Shown: positions 1 to 12,363, counted from the first letter of the stretch. The stretch is DNA of 64,000 nt from Hyaloperonospora brassicae (GCA_947650285.1 CANTFL010000810.1:186001-250000), one strand, 5' to 3'. The notes: a model not told the origin generated them from the sequence alone. A program made the numbers and translations.

Positions 1-2
1 CG

Positions 3-182
3 TCTGCGAGCGGCACTGCGATGTTGTCGGCGCTGACTGCTGGCTTCAGCTCGCCCAATATCCCCATCGATACGGAGACGCCGATCCCCATGCCAGCGCA
101 ACTAGGCCCGACAGCGGCGAACTTGGACACGTCGTCCATCCTACCTCGGCAAGGACGAATTCAGCAGCCGCCCGCCAAGTGA
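3..182 (+). pseudogene. Open tail of an unrecognised reading frame
   Basis: Frame 3 is open from the window edge to a TGA at 180-182 and reads as a Pro/Thr/Ser-rich tail ending in a basic stretch (PRQGRIQQPPAK). Such tails occur in linker regions of retroelement polyproteins, but no domain is visible and the start lies outside the window. It could equally be chance. Nothing in the following 300 bases continues it. Confidence 0.2.
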
Positions 183-500
183 TCAGGTCACGATTCACTT
201 GTACATGCGTCGTGAATCGATATATGTACGCAGCCATACCGATCTAGTTATGTCCACGCGCAGGGACATCCATCATCAGATAGACAGCGAAGCAGGTAAT
301 AGTATACGCCTCTTCGTTGAAAAGCGCGCAAGACGGGGTGCGTGGTCTGACCTACTTTTACTGCCCAACTGCTTCCTGGTCCTCTCAGTTCGGCCAGAGC
401 ATCAATAAATCAAACTGTCGATCCTCTGCTGTCCCGAAAGCACGGCGCGTCCCATTGGATGCCAACAAGAAATGCGAACAAATGCTGCGTCGGCACGCAC

Positions 501-675
501 ACGAGTTAATAGAGTTGATTCCAGACTATGACATCTCGCGGCTTACGATACTCTGGTCGGACTTCAGCTCAGGGAAGTCGTACCCGAACACGAGTTAATA
601 GAGTTGATTCCAGACTATGACATCTCGCCTTACGATGCTCCGGTCGGACTTCAGCTCAGGGAAGTCGTACCCAAA
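501..675. repeat. Tandem duplication, two copies of about 89 bp
   Basis: The segment starting ACGAGTTAATAGAG at 501 recurs at 590 and runs to about 675, with a few substitutions and a 2-base deletion in copy two. The copies are head-to-tail with no spacer. No coding meaning is apparent. Confidence 0.85.
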
Positions 676-920
676 ACAAAGTGACTTGCAAAGGGAGCAG
701 CTCAAGCTGCAACGAGCTGTATGCTTTATGCCGACCTGTAGACTTTGCGTTAGCATCACCGTCACGAGCGTATAGGTAACGGAGCGAGCCCCTTTACATG
801 TCACTGACAGCAAAAATGGGTCAATGCGAATAGTATCTTAATTAATACGATGCTCCGATATTTACCTCGTTCAGTGAATATTGAACAAATAGGACTGTCG
901 AAGGAAAAACTCGGCACTGC

Positions 921-1026
921 TCCACTCATTGGCTTTCTCATGTGCTTTTATAAGTCATTCTAACAACCAACTATACCACCAATAACTGCTAGACGAGCGC
1001 AGTGTGGAGGGAGGTGAGCAAGAAGC
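921..1026 (+). repeat. Fragment of a decayed Gypsy LTR
   Basis: Blocks CTCATTGG, CCACCAAT, CTGCTAGACG and GGTGAGCAAGAA occur in the same order and spacing as in the LTRs at 18813, 26102 and 55293. The last block matches the 55293 subfamily specifically. The outer ends of the LTR are not recognisable. Confidence 0.45.
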
Positions 1027-1220
1027 TACATTAGAAGTTTTAGTTTGCTACAGTTCAAATACGATGATCGGAAGAATCCTAATAACAAAGAAGGTGTCAA
1101 CGATAGATTTAATTCAGTGCTACTTTCCCTTCTACTCAGTGTTTCGTTGACAGAGCATAGCTTCCTCTACACGAACAGTGTACGTGAGGCTTCGAGGCAC
1201 CTAACAACATGTCTACTGTG

Positions 1221-1331
1221 TACTCAGTGTAACTACATGTCCACTGTAGTCAGTATAGCTATATGCACACTAGTCAGTGTAACTACATGCACAGTGTAGT
1301 CAGTATAACCATGTGCACACTGTGTAGTCAG
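1221..1331. repeat. Minisatellite, unit 24-28 bp, about four copies
   Basis: Units begin at 1221, 1247, 1271, 1297 and 1325 with the shared head TAGTCAGT, followed by a variable ATG/TGCACA part. Alternate units resemble each other most (GTGTAACTACATG versus GTATA), which suggests a two-unit higher-order period. A partial unit precedes 1221. Confidence 0.75.
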
Positions 1332-3728
1332 AGCAAAAATCGTGTTATTAAGATAGCACAAGCATCGGTGCAACGTTATGCCTAGTGGCAATTCGTGGCC
1401 GGTCCAACAACCACGGACATTCCATCCGACATGGACGTGTTGAATGATGAAGATGATAGCTTCACGCCACGTGTAGAGGCTTTGTCCATTTGAGTATCAC
1501 CGCATGAGCTGCGGTCAAAAAAATGTTTGAGATTGACCGCAGGCAAACCTGCCGTCAACGCCATGTTGTTCGCTCGGAAAAGAGACATGCCCCTATCGTC
1601 AAGTTCATCATCAGCATGCACTTGACGCGTCACGGACCCAAGTAAACTTGCTTCACTAGCAAGGTTCTCAATAGTCCCGGCTGCTGAGGTAGAAGGGTGT
1701 TCAGTAGTCGGAACTGTTAAGACAGCATTAAGCTCATGCTACTATTACCGGGCCAATACACTTGCGTTGACCCGAAAGATTGACAATCGACATCTACAAC
1801 TACAAGGGAGTCGAGAAAGCCTCCCAGCTGAGATAGTATGTCGAGCTTGACAACACCACAAGGGCTTGTCGTATCAGCATCGAAGAGATGAAGGTCGCAT
1901 TCGCCCAGTTAAACTTGACTAGACGAGCCAAACCTTGGACCATAGTGCCCAATCTTAACGAACTACATGCGTATTGATCAATGGAGGTCTCAAGGCTCGG
2001 CTTCTACGGATGTTTGAGCCGCCAATGGCATATTTCTGTGCACGATCCGATGTATTGAAACTCAGGCAGGCCAGGTGATCGAGACGTGCACGCTTACAAT
2101 ACGCACATTCTCCACCTTGTGAGTTGCACCACAACCAACCTGATTTATGAGCACGCGTTGATGACGATTTCATGCAGGGTCGTGCGAATGGTCCCATCGA
2201 GAACCATCTCAGGTCACACGATGCGGACAATGTAATCAATATTGAGGCTATCTTTTCATAATATCCATACTGCAAAGTCTGGATCGAAGACAAAATTGCT
2301 GTTACCTATAGCAGCCACGAAACTAGCGGCGATCTGAACATTCCCTCAGTAATTCGCGCCTTGTTAGCGTGCGATTTACCTTTGTGGCAGAAATCATCCA
2401 CGCGATCACCTGGATCGCAAAAATAAACTTTGTCATCCCCTAATGATCCCGTCGTCTCATTTTTGAGTCAATCTCCATCTCCTGCTGCCTCGTGACGTAC
2501 CTACATATCATACGCAGTATTGTGGAAGTGCCCATTTCGCACGGCGCTACCTCATACTATTTTCATTCGATACAGCCAAGACGACACCTGCACGTTGCAG
2601 GGTGCAGGTGTTGTACCAGTAATATACATGATGGTGTTTAAAGCAACGTTCTTCGGTTATGCAACGATTAAAATACTTACAGATCACTTTTTAAGCGTCG
2701 ACTCAAGCTTTTCTTATGACAAACGACTGTCGACAAAAATATTGAGAGTTGTAGTAATCGAAAAATATGAAAGGAATGAAGCAGTTATGCGCAGATGTCT
2801 ATGACTAATCTCCAGGAATGTGTATATTGGTTATTACTGTACGTTACATAGATGCACTTTTTTCATTTTATTTTTGTGGTGCATCTTTTATTAAGTGAAC
2901 TATTCTATCCTCTTACATTTTACAGCATTTTACATCTTCCTGATTGACAACGGCATTTATTATTATTCATCCATCTTTTTACGACATCTAATTAAATATT
3001 TAACAATGGATATTGTCATGGAAATAAGACCCAAGGAAAACATATAGGTAAACGTCGGATGCGTCGACGTGCTAGGTATTATTATGCGACGACTCGTCCC
3101 GCTATACAGCACGATGCTTTCGGTGCTAGGGCACACAGAGTAGGAGCTTTGAGTCGAGGGATAAAATGGAGGTACGTCCGTTCTTAGAAATATCTACGGT
3201 TCGCCTGGCTAGCGTTTGTACCTGGAAGAAGCACCTTAGAAGGTTCTCCTGGAGGATTTTCGATTTCTGCATCCAACATTTGCTTGTATTACGTAGCTGC
3301 TGTCCACGTAAAATAGTGGCGGTCATACCAGCACCACCCTCTAGCGTCGACTGAGTTTCCATCTCATCAAATACGAGAGATGGACCTGATGTCTCCGTCC
3401 TCAGCCGTACGAATCAAAAAAAAAGATGCAAGAAGAACTCGAGACGAACGTGGTTTTATGAACTGCCCATAGAGGACAGACAACTTATTACGCAACTCGA
3501 TGATACCGAATCGACACTTGCACTGCGCTTCTTCTCCTTTCTCTTGTTGCTTACGCTCTTTTTTACCATCTGAAGTCTTGGTGACTATATAGCTTCTTCT
3601 ATATAACCGTCGTCTCAATCGCTCTTCTATCGTTGGAACATGAGGCTTTGCCGTCCACTCTCCCTTGACCTCTCCTTCTGCTCTCGCACGTTTATCTACG
3701 CAACTTTCTCATTCTTTTGATCTGTCAC

Positions 3729-4179
3729 TGTAACGGGTGGTACAACATGTGTGGTTTACATAAGGACGATTTCCCATTAAAAATGATATTCGAACACCAT
3801 ATCAGTTGTTGGGGGGTGTGATGTGTGTCAGCCACCGAATTACGTGATCTTTTAGGAGGTTTTTAATAGAACATTAGTGTCTAGATTAAGTACGTTCGTC
3901 TGAGGTGTACATTCTATAGTAGAAGAAATAAAGTTCAGTTCCCCATTTGATTTGTCAAAGACACGCGTCTTGAGATCGTTCAGAGCCTAGCGTACGCCTT
4001 GTTAAGACAGCTACTCTTAGATCACTCTGTGCTGTGATTCTCGAATCATTTGGTCCCATGGAACGGGGACCGTAAGCTCTCTGAGCTTGTTGACTCTCTG
4101 AGTCGAGTTCTTAGAACCAAAGTTGCTCGTAGAGCACTAAAACTTCCTTTGACTTAAGGAGATATGTAGCTCCACTACC
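3729..4179 (+). repeat. TE-1 5' LTR
   Basis: Begins TGTAACGGGTGG and ends in CCACTACC, two bases before the primer-binding site. The last 375 bp or so match the 3' LTR with roughly 13 differences, while the first 65-70 bp are far more divergent. It contains short three-base-loop hairpins such as AAGCTC-TCT-GAGCTT, shared with TE-3. Confidence 0.85.
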
Positions 4180-4181
4180 CT

Positions 4182-4198
4182 TGGTATAACTTGCAGTC
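4182..4198 (+). other. TE-1 primer-binding site
   Basis: TGGTATAACTTGCAGTC starts two bases after the LTR. It corresponds to TGGTAGCACTT in TE-2 and TE-3 and has the TGG expected to pair with a tRNA CCA end. The primer tRNA is not identified. Confidence 0.6.
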
Positions 4199-4237
4199 AA
4201 TTTACGCCTGAGCCTTTACGACTGATCCTCTTTGAGG

Positions 4238-5273
4238 ATGGAACAATCCACGTCTCTTTCTGAGGTCAAAATGGTCGCGATTGATAAGCTACCCACAGCC
4301 TCAGTTCCAGAAAAAGTGGAGTTCCTAGCTGCGCAAAGTCCCGATGTACTAAATACACGCGTAGAGACCTTCATGCTGTATTAAACGGTCCTTATAGGGA
4401 AGTTTTGAAACCAAATAGCGTCGGCTATGCCAACACGCTTTGTGGCAATTCCAGACGAAAAGTATGAGCCTCGTCCCCTTATGGTGGACGTCAAACATTA
4501 CTCCGGGAAGGAAGGGGAGAAAGTCTCACCCTGTAGATCCGTGAGATTAAGATGCTCATGAGATATGGCCTAATTTCACTTGAACATCATCGAGTCTCGC
4601 TGGCCATCTCTAATCTCTATGGAAGATCTAGAGAGTGGGCTTTGACGTGTGGCACGTCGGTTGACTTGGCTTTTCCCACATGGGATTCGCTCAAATTAGA
4701 CCTGTTGTGAGTTGTCTTGCCGCCCATTCAGGCTGATTGCGTGCGCTCACGATTCTTATCCACCCGTCAGAAAAAAATAGGTTGGCAAACTATTTCCAAG
4801 AGTTGAGAACTCTGATGGATGCTAGGCGGTCCGACCCTCTCCCTGAGACAATTTATGTGAATGTCTTCACGTAAGATTTTTGCACTGGCGTGGCCAGCAC
4901 CGAGTCGTTTGGGTCCGTCCCACCTCATTTGAAGAGGCTGTGAACATCGCTCAAAACGCTGACCACAACTTTAGGTTGGCCAGACTTGGTTGGAACGGTT
5001 ATAACCCAAGCTTTGCGAGAGCAACCTCTACAAGCACCTCGAATTGATGTAAGCCTGTACCGGTGGATCTCATCCATGCTGAAGATGAAGGTGAAGCGGA
5101 GCTTCATGTTGCGAAGCAGCAACATGAAGGGCGACGGTGTTACACGTGCGGAAGCACTAAACACTTGCATCCTACTTGTCCTTTGCGCAAGTAAAGGAAA
5201 AGTAGCGCCAGATTCCCATTGGTCGAAACCCCGGCCCCTTACCAGAAACCTGGCACGGGGAAGCGTCGACACA
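4238..5273 (+). pseudogene. TE-1 gag (broken)
   Basis: The ATG at 4238 matches the TE-3 gag start in sequence and position. Gag would form the particle and bind element RNA. A C-terminal zinc knuckle of the form CX2CX4HX4C is intact (first Cys codon at 5138, read CYTCGSTKH...C), in a frame different from the start. The region between carries several stops and frameshifts relative to TE-3. It is clearly a gag relic, not a working gene. Confidence 0.8.
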
Positions 5274-5297
5274 CAGTAGGCGCGGGGCGCCCTACTG
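5274..5297 (+). other. Hairpin just after the gag zinc knuckle (TE-1)
   Basis: CAGTAGG at 5274-5280 pairs with CCTACTG at 5291-5297 around a GC-only loop that can pair further. The same hairpin sits at the same place in TE-2 (20415-20436) and TE-3 (48351-48378). Confidence 0.6.
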
Positions 5298-5397
5298 GGG
5301 TATAATTAGGTTCTATTATTTCTCTACGTGGTAGAGGAAAACAAGGCTTAGCTCCAACGAGTTCTGTTCCCGTCAGAACAGAACGTGGATACAAGCC

Positions 5398-5835
5398 TGG
5401 CTTGTTAGTTGCTGGACCGACAGTGAAAGGCTTTGAGAAGCATTAGTCGATCCTAATCGATTCAGGAGCACACGTAATTATGCTCGACGTCATTCTCTTG
5501 AGGGTAATCGGCGATGCGCTAAAGCGCTCAAAACGCATGAGGATGATTTGATCACCATTCTTCTAGCGACTGGTATTCGTGTCACGGTGTCTAAAGTTCC
5601 GTTGAACTTAGGTGTAAAGGTTTTGGACTTTTACAGCGTTGAACGCTGTCTTGTCCTCTATTTGGATTCAAGACATGATCTCATCCTAGGTATGGCTTGG
5701 CTTGAACGCCATGAGCCATGGATTGATTGGAGGTCTAAGACCTTCAACGCCACGCGCAATATTCCTAGCGAAGTTTTGGAGAGTCACGAACCCAGCTTCG
5801 CTAGGCACAAAAGCGCTATTGGCGCGAGCCATTGA
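5398..5835 (+). pseudogene. TE-1 retropepsin-like protease (broken)
   Basis: The catalytic Asp-Ser-Gly-Ala motif is present (Asp codon 5459-5461, read LIDSGAHV). The C-terminal half follows at 5548-5835 with the family block DLILGMAWLERH. The two halves are out of frame. The protease would cleave Gag-Pol. TE-3 has lost the DSGA motif but keeps the rest, so the two copies have decayed independently. Confidence 0.75.
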
Positions 5836-6479
5836 CGGAAGATGTCAATATGCTGGAAATTGGTATGTCAGAGTTTATCAACTCTAATGTCAATGACATG
5901 AATATTGATCGGAGCTCTTTCACCGTATGTAAAGAAATCTGTACTCCGTTAAGTGATACATGTTGTAATAAAGTTTAACTGCATGCTTCATGCATGGTTG
6001 GCCTAAGGCCGAGTCGTCAATAATGTATTTCTCTGATGTGAGTGGAGTGGCGAGTAAAATCCACCGAGTGAGGGCGGCCGCGATGTCACCTCACTAAATG
6101 TCGGAAGTGACATCGGTAGCAAAAAGCCGAAGCATTCAGGGCTAGGTCCACATAATGCACGTGAAGTGGCACGTTTAAATACACTGGTTGAAGCGTTCGA
6201 GTTACGTAACTATTCACCAGATGCCGTTTAAGACATGGGCTCTCGCGTAGAGTGTGCTAAGATAAATACCAACCACAAGGACCCTATTGTACCGACCTAA
6301 AAGATCCGTGAGGTCTCCTTAGGGAGACGATACCGGCGTCGGGTGACAACCGTTAAGAGCCAAACGTCCAGTACGTCACGAAGTGTTACTAGCACAAATA
6401 CACTATATACACTTGTCAACAGCGTGACTGGCTGTGTGTTAATGGCAACATTAGTCTTAATATTTTTAATTTTTATATG

Positions 6480-8187
6480 CTTTATTTGAGCTAAAAGAAA
6501 TGTCTGATGTCGAATTCAGCCAAGTGTTACAGGCAGGAGAATTATCCGAGTTAGTGGTCATTCGACCGGATATTGAGTTGAACTCATCCTCGTCATTAGA
6601 CGAGTCTGTCCTTTAAAACACAAAGGCGGCATTGGATGCCCGTAGTGGATCCTAAATCCTAAAGTATTCTCTTGATCCGTTCTATTCTTTGGTAAAGGAG
6701 TTCCAAGACGTGATGGGTCACAACTCACCGTCTGTCTTACCTCTCTATAGAGGTGTTCGTCATGAAATTGACTTGGTTCCTGGAAGTTAATACTGCGTAA
6801 CACGGCAGTAAACTTTACTATAGGAACAATGTGACGTCATAGACGACTTTTTTCGTGCAAAGCACGCGACGGGAATGGTTCGTGAGAGCAAATCTTCTCA
6901 TTCCACATCAACCTTCTGTGTCCGAAAGTACAATATAAATTGGCGCATTGTTCATGCTCACAATAATCTTAAAGCAGCCAACCTCTTGGATCAGACACCG
7001 ACATGTTGAAATAATGTTCTTCAGAACAATATGGTAGGATGCACTATGTACAGTGCGCTCGACTTAGTCGATGACTATAACTTACTGCTAATGCAGGTGA
7101 GTGATATTCCGCTGACAGCGGTCATCAATCCAAGCGGTATACTCTGTGAGTGGATTATTATGCCGCAAGGGTTATCAAATGCCCCGGCTACATTTAATCG
7201 TCCTGTGACACAACTGTTCAGACCTCACCGAGATTATGCACAGACAAACTTTGATGACATCTTTGTCCGTAGTCGTGCTATGAATGGTCGGTCGGATGTG
7301 GACAATCACATCGACCATTTACGAGCGGTGCTCGAGTGCTTGCGCACAAATTAGTTGCATGCCAACGCATTTCAATGCATCTTTGATGCAGAAGAGATAT
7401 TGTTTTGGGGGGCTTCACTGAAAGGCAAAGCCTTAGAGCGGATCCCGCTAAGGTAAAAGACATTGTCGATTGGTCGGTTTCGAAGAACCAAAAGGACTTA
7501 CGAAAGTGGCTTGGTCCTGCCCATTACTTTCACAAGTATAGTGCGAATTATGCCGACATGGCTCGGCCATTATTCAACCTCCTTAATAAGGATGTGGAGT
7601 GGTGCTGGAGTAGCACATATCATGATGCTTTTGAAGCAGTCAAGGAGAGTCTCTCTCCTGCATGCATAAGCTTGACCTGCCCGATCCTGACCGACCTTTC
7701 TGTGTCGTCTGTGACGCATCTGACTTTGTCATAGGAAGCGCTCTGTTACAAACCGATGTCGATGGACGGGAACGCGTCATGGCGTTTGATTCCCGACATC
7801 TGAAAAGAACGATCCAGTTTATAAAAACGCTACTTGCAATGACGTATTATCTAGTCAAATCCAAAGTCCATTTGATTCTTTTAGCCGTTTGTGATCGATA
7901 CCGATCATGCGTCTCTACGCAATGCGACCCAGTCGCCTCAACACTCCTAGAGAATGGCTCTTTGGCTTTCCTTCTTTGCCGTATACAACTTCAAGGTGAA
8001 GTGTAAGCCGAGCGAGCAGAATGCGTTGGCTGATGTGTCGTCACGCAGGCCTGACTATGAGCTTGCTCATGTTACGACCCTGTCGTCGTCGGTCACTGAC
8101 CTAATCCGTATGGCATATGCCAAGTATGAACACGGTGTAGCTTTCTACGTGCTCTACGGAGCGAGGAGTTTAAGGACTCGGACATAG
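6480..8187 (+). pseudogene. TE-1 reverse transcriptase and RNase H (broken)
   Basis: Blocks typical of Gypsy RT appear in order: ALDLVDDYN (motif A), MPQGLSNAPATF (motif B) and the catalytic NFDDIFV (motif C, Phe for the usual Tyr). These lie at 7031-7354. They are followed by the connection block WLGPAHYFHKYS at 7405-7734 and an RNase H part to 8187. Numerous stops and frame changes interrupt it. The catalytic FDD is intact here, whereas TE-3 has a one-base deletion in it. Confidence 0.85.
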
Positions 8188-9335
8188 AATTGTCGGCACG
8201 ATTACGTGCGAGGCTACATCGATATTCCATCGATCCGGGCCTGTTGTGCTATAGCTCGGATGTGGAGGATACTCCTCGTACCGTTGTACCTCATGATGAG
8301 TAGTTGAAGTATCGGATCCTCTATGAGGCACATGATACTACGTTGAGTGGTCATCTTTGTCGTGAGAAGACCTATGACTCAGGTAGCCAATTTATATTGG
8401 TGGTCCAAACTATACAAATGGGTGAGCACATATGTGCGTACGTTTGAATCGTGTCAAGGGGTAAAACCCTTACCTCACGCAGCCGCGCCGATGGCTAGTT
8501 TGCTTATACCCTCGGAATGTTGGGAGTCCATCAGCATAGTTTCCTGTTCAGATTGCCGAACTATTCGTATGGCAATACGGGTAATGTGGTCTTTGTTAAC
8601 CGTGTGAGCAATATGGCTCATTTAGCGGCGGTGCCGGATACCATTAATGGTGAAGGTACAGCTACGCTGTTTATCGATCGAGTGTTTCTAAAACACGGTT
8701 TGCCGTTGGCAATTGTATCTGACCGAGACCCTCGCTTCACTGGGAAGTTTCAAAAGTCCACCTTCAAATAACTTGGCACACGATTGGACATGTCCACAGC
8801 GGATCATCCGCAGATTGATGGTCAACCCGAGCGAGTGAATCGCATCATCCGTAACATCTTCCGCAGTGTTTGCGCTGAAACGCCTAAGCGTTGGAGTTCG
8901 ATGCTCCCTGCCGTTGGATTTGCGTTGAATAACTCCGTGCATGCCTCCACCGGCTACACATCGTTCTATGTGAATGGTCCACACACCCTAGCGTTCCTTT
9001 AACGCTACCACTACGTGGTTCAGGGCTTGATGGGAAGAGAAGTTGCCGATCGGCTTGCTGATATCAGCACTGCTACTGTTCAAAAACAGGTAAGCGAGTT
9101 TCTCGCAACGCGATTGAATGTCTTACGATATGGGCGTCATGAACTGGATGATAGAAGAGATCGACAGAAACATCAAGCTGATTCAAATAGCAGAGCTTGT
9201 TTTGAACGTTATCAGGTCGAGGACCAAGTGATATTACAATGCTTAAATTATACCAGCAAATGTAGTTTCCGCTGTCTTCCAGAAAATTTGCGTCCGCGCA
9301 TCACTGAACCATTTACGATCGTCTCTAAGATTTAA
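8188..9335 (+). pseudogene. TE-1 integrase (broken)
   Basis: The second catalytic Asp block (IVSDRDPRF) is near 8720 and the Glu block (DGQPERVN) near 8820. They are separated by a stop at 8769-8771. Part of the N-terminal His/Cys zinc domain can be traced at 8330-8460 but is frameshifted. The tail to 9335 contains the family motif RPRITEPFTIVSK. Integrase would insert the cDNA copy. This copy is inactive. Confidence 0.8.
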
Positions 9336-9479
9336 CGTGCTATACGCTCAACCTTCCGCGCAAACTGCACACACACTATGCGTTCTATGTTGGCTTACTT
9401 AATCCATATAAGGATCCGTCCCGCGTGAACTTGGAGGCGCTCGCGCTGCAACATTTGACATTGCCCTCGGCTGTGGTAT

Positions 9480-10226
9480 GGCGTGGCCATACCGAAGCTT
9501 ACGTTCTCGACGAACGTCTGCTACATCGGAACTTGCCCTTTGAGCTAAGACGGAGCTGAGGTGTCTTTTTCGATACACTCAGCGAACAAACTCATTGTCT
9601 TCTTCCTCCTGTTTATTGTTTGCGAAAAGGAGGATGGATGTACACTTATTCGGTGGAATTAATGCACCCCGTGCTTGCGTGTCTCGTCGCAACTTGTATT
9701 GACTCTGAGTCTTCAAGTAAGGTTGAAGGTACTTCTCGACAAGTGCCTGTCGACTCTCTCCCCCTTCAACAAATTTGGGCTCAGTGTCAATGGCCTACGT
9801 TGCCAATCAAAGTTCTGCCTTTTGGCGTATACGCTCTACCACATTGGGTGTAGTGAACACATTATTACGGAGACCCTCATGGATTGCAGCAAGCTGCGTA
9901 TAGCGCCGAGCGCTCTCTTCTTGTTAGATATTCAATTGATGTTGTTCATCGAGCGGATAAGTAATGATGGCATCGCCCACATTGAGTGTTAAATGCTGTG
10001 CCGAGGGCGCGTTAACTTCGCCACCTTCAGCAAAGAGATTTGCTGCCGCAAGAGGCTTTGCCTCAAGCACGGATGGGTTGTACGGTGTCCCTTCTTGGTG
10101 GTGGACTTTGGTATCGCTACTATAGTCCACCTCCTCCTCGAGGTCGAGATAAGAAGAAAGAGTCCGATACTCATGGGGTGGCGATGTCAGGGTTTTGTGA
10201 TTTAACAACCGTGCTGTTGATCGCAC
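9480..10226 (-). pseudogene. TE-1 remnant of the antisense ORF
   Basis: On the minus strand, 9924-10226 encodes a segment aligning with the start of the TE-3 antisense protein (SPPHEYRTLSSYLDLEEEVDYSSD against SPPHESPTLSFYLGIDVEVDYGSD, read with gaps between short blocks). The ORF is then broken and peters out towards 9480. A large deletion relative to TE-3 removed the part that would overlap the chromodomain. No function is known. Confidence 0.55.
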
Positions 10227-10291
10227 ACACCGTCTTCTTCGAGGAAAGAATTTAACTAAGGTTCTGAGGTAACGTAAGTCTGGTGTTGGAG

Positions 10292-10745
10292 GGTAAAACA
10301 GGGTGGCGCAACATATGTAATTTACATAAGGGTCGGATTCTTATAACAATGAAATTAGAACACCATATCAGTTGTTGGGGGGTATGATGTGTGTCAGCCA
10401 CCGAATTACGTGATCTTTTAGGAGGTTTTTAATAGAACATTAGTGTCTAGATTAAGTACGTTCGTCTGAGGTGTACATTCTATAGTAGAAGAAATAAAGT
10501 TCAGTTCCCCGTTTGATCTGTCAAATACACGTGTCTTGAGATCGTTCAGAGCCTAGCGTACGCCTTGTTAAGACAGCTACTCTTAGATCACTCTGTGCTG
10601 TGATTCTCGAATCATTTGGTCCCATGGGACGGGGACCGTAAGCTCTCTGAGCTTGTTGACCCTCTGAGTCGAGTTCTTAGAACCAAAGTTGATCGTAGAG
10701 CACTAAAACTTCCTCCGACTTAAGGAGATGTGTAGCTCCGCTACA
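10292..10745 (+). repeat. TE-1 3' LTR
   Basis: Starts near 10292 after a purine-rich tract (GTTGGAGGG) and ends CTCCGCTACA. Its first 65-70 bases differ strongly from the 5' LTR and the remainder is almost identical. Confidence 0.8.
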
Positions 10746-12363
10746 GAAACTGTTTGCCCGACCTGTGGTGTCAGTAATGGCACACGTGTCGCATACTACG
10801 ACTTCATTGGCCTCAACGGGCGTCACAATAATAAGAGTCGTCGGATGTCATGTCAGCGTCACGCTGTTAGGAATTCTTTGGCTCACGTCTTTCGGCGTGT
10901 TTAAGTGCGTGTGCGTGTCGAGGTAATTTCATAGTCATTGTCATGGGGCACGACGGCCACCTAGGCGGGTGATCCCCTCCTCAGTTGTGCGAATCGACAA
11001 GTCCCCAATAATACAGAAGAAGAGACATGGACTGTTGCTTCGTTTTCATCTTGATTCGGAGGGGGAAGCAATTTCTGGCAGAGGATTGGGTTTCCCATGT
11101 TTAGCGTATATCGTCTTACTAATCGAGGGAGCGGAACGACGCTATTTTTTGGATTGCAGACAACCCTACCACAAAGCATTTCACGTTTTTGGACAAGTAG
11201 ACTACGCCAACCCACAGCTTTAGGATACACGGTACGGACATTGTCGTCCAAGAGACTGTCTTGCACGCGTGTATCTACCTATTTTTCTCTAACTCAGAAA
11301 AAGATTGGTTTCTACGGAGGAATGCCACGTCAAGCTACCGGCTCTGGCGCTGTTTCCTTGGCTTAGACATACATATTTTTTAATCATTTTGCAATGAATT
11401 ATATGTGAACAGACCGTCATGATATTGCTCTTTCTACGACTTTACCGTCGGGCGGACGGAATCGTGTATATGAAACAGCCGCTTCTTGGAATGTTCTGAG
11501 CCTCTCGATGTCTATCTCCTCGCCTTGCTACCTCCCCCATATCCGATCGTCGCGTTCGACTGCTCGTCCCGCTCGTGCCAGCCCAGTTCTTTGCAGGTCG
11601 GTCATCCCGTCTTATCCATCGGACGTCAAACAAATATCAACAGGCCCGCACATAAAATGCATCGGGCTTTTCTGTGCAAGGTTGCTGGTTTCCGTAATGC
11701 TACAAATTCTACACACACCAACGCAGACGTGTGCACCAGCTTCTCATTCACGATAAACTCATCGAGAACATCAAAGAAGAGTATTGTAGTACATCAACCT
11801 CGTGTCCACTTTTTGACTGCCGTTCGGAAGGATAGTCTTGTGTGGCTGAGCCAAGCCTGTTGCGTATGCACTGGCGCTGGAGGTTGTAGCCTAGAATTCG
11901 ATACGGTGGGCCACAAGCTCTTGAGCAGTCTGTGACCCATATTACCTCCGAAATAGTTTGTCATTCCGTATAGCCTGTGATCCCGAAATAGTTGCTTCGG
12001 TGTATGAGCTGGCCTTCACACGTACGAGCTTTCTTGTATGCTGACGTATAAAAGGAAAGCATCGGTCTTTTATTTGCAAGTTCTTTCTCACATGCGAAAA
12101 GTAGTAAATACATCTACATTGAAAGAAAGAGCAACCTTCCGGGAGAAGCTTCTCGGCACAGGTACGCGAAACAGCATGTTCATGTTAAAGTACGAAAAGT
12201 CCCTCGCAGTTGTCATATGATGGAACATGGTGTCTTTTGTATACATCAACCTTTTCGGACTATCGAGCTACAGGGATCGAAGTTTCTACACCACATAAGA
12301 CCTTCTTTTCCCATGATACGGCTGTGCAGCAGGTGCACCGTATGTATCAATCAACCTCATGGC
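10746..12363. other. Gene-poor stretch after TE-1
   Basis: The reading frames here (for example 10961-11266 minus, 11486-11935 plus) are short, overlap on opposite strands and match no family I recognise. A short frame starting right after the LTR reads VCPTCG, a possible zinc-binding pair, but ends quickly. I see nothing else to annotate. Confidence 0.45.

Larger units (their letters stand above)
183..3728. other. Gene-poor stretch left of TE-1
   Basis: No convincing gene is visible. Reading frames are all under about 115 codons, overlap each other on both strands and show no recognisable domain. The longest (1955-2293, minus) contains a Cys-rich patch but no clear zinc-finger spacing. The stretch holds a tandem duplication, a minisatellite and a scrap of an LTR (listed separately). 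Around 2815-3010 it is strongly AT-rich. Confidence 0.5.
3729..10745 (+). mobile_element. TE-1: decayed Ty3/Gypsy LTR retrotransposon
   Basis: Two LTRs of about 451 and 454 bp flank a gag-pro-RT-RNaseH-integrase order, the Ty3/Gypsy order. The internal sequence is closely related to TE-3, so the two belong to one family. Every coding domain is split by stops and frameshifts, so the copy cannot act on its own. The flanking 5-mers (GTCAC left, GAAAC right) do not match, unlike TE-2, so the ends have mutated or recombined. The chromodomain region present in TE-3 has been lost here. Confidence 0.9.

Noticed and set aside
1221..1331. CRISPR-like spaced repeats
   Set aside because: Units are contiguous and diverged with no unique spacers, and the genome is eukaryotic. 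It is a minisatellite.
3729..10745. Perfect target duplication for TE-1
   Set aside because: Flanking 5-mers GTCAC and GAAAC match at only three positions, so I do not claim a duplication.
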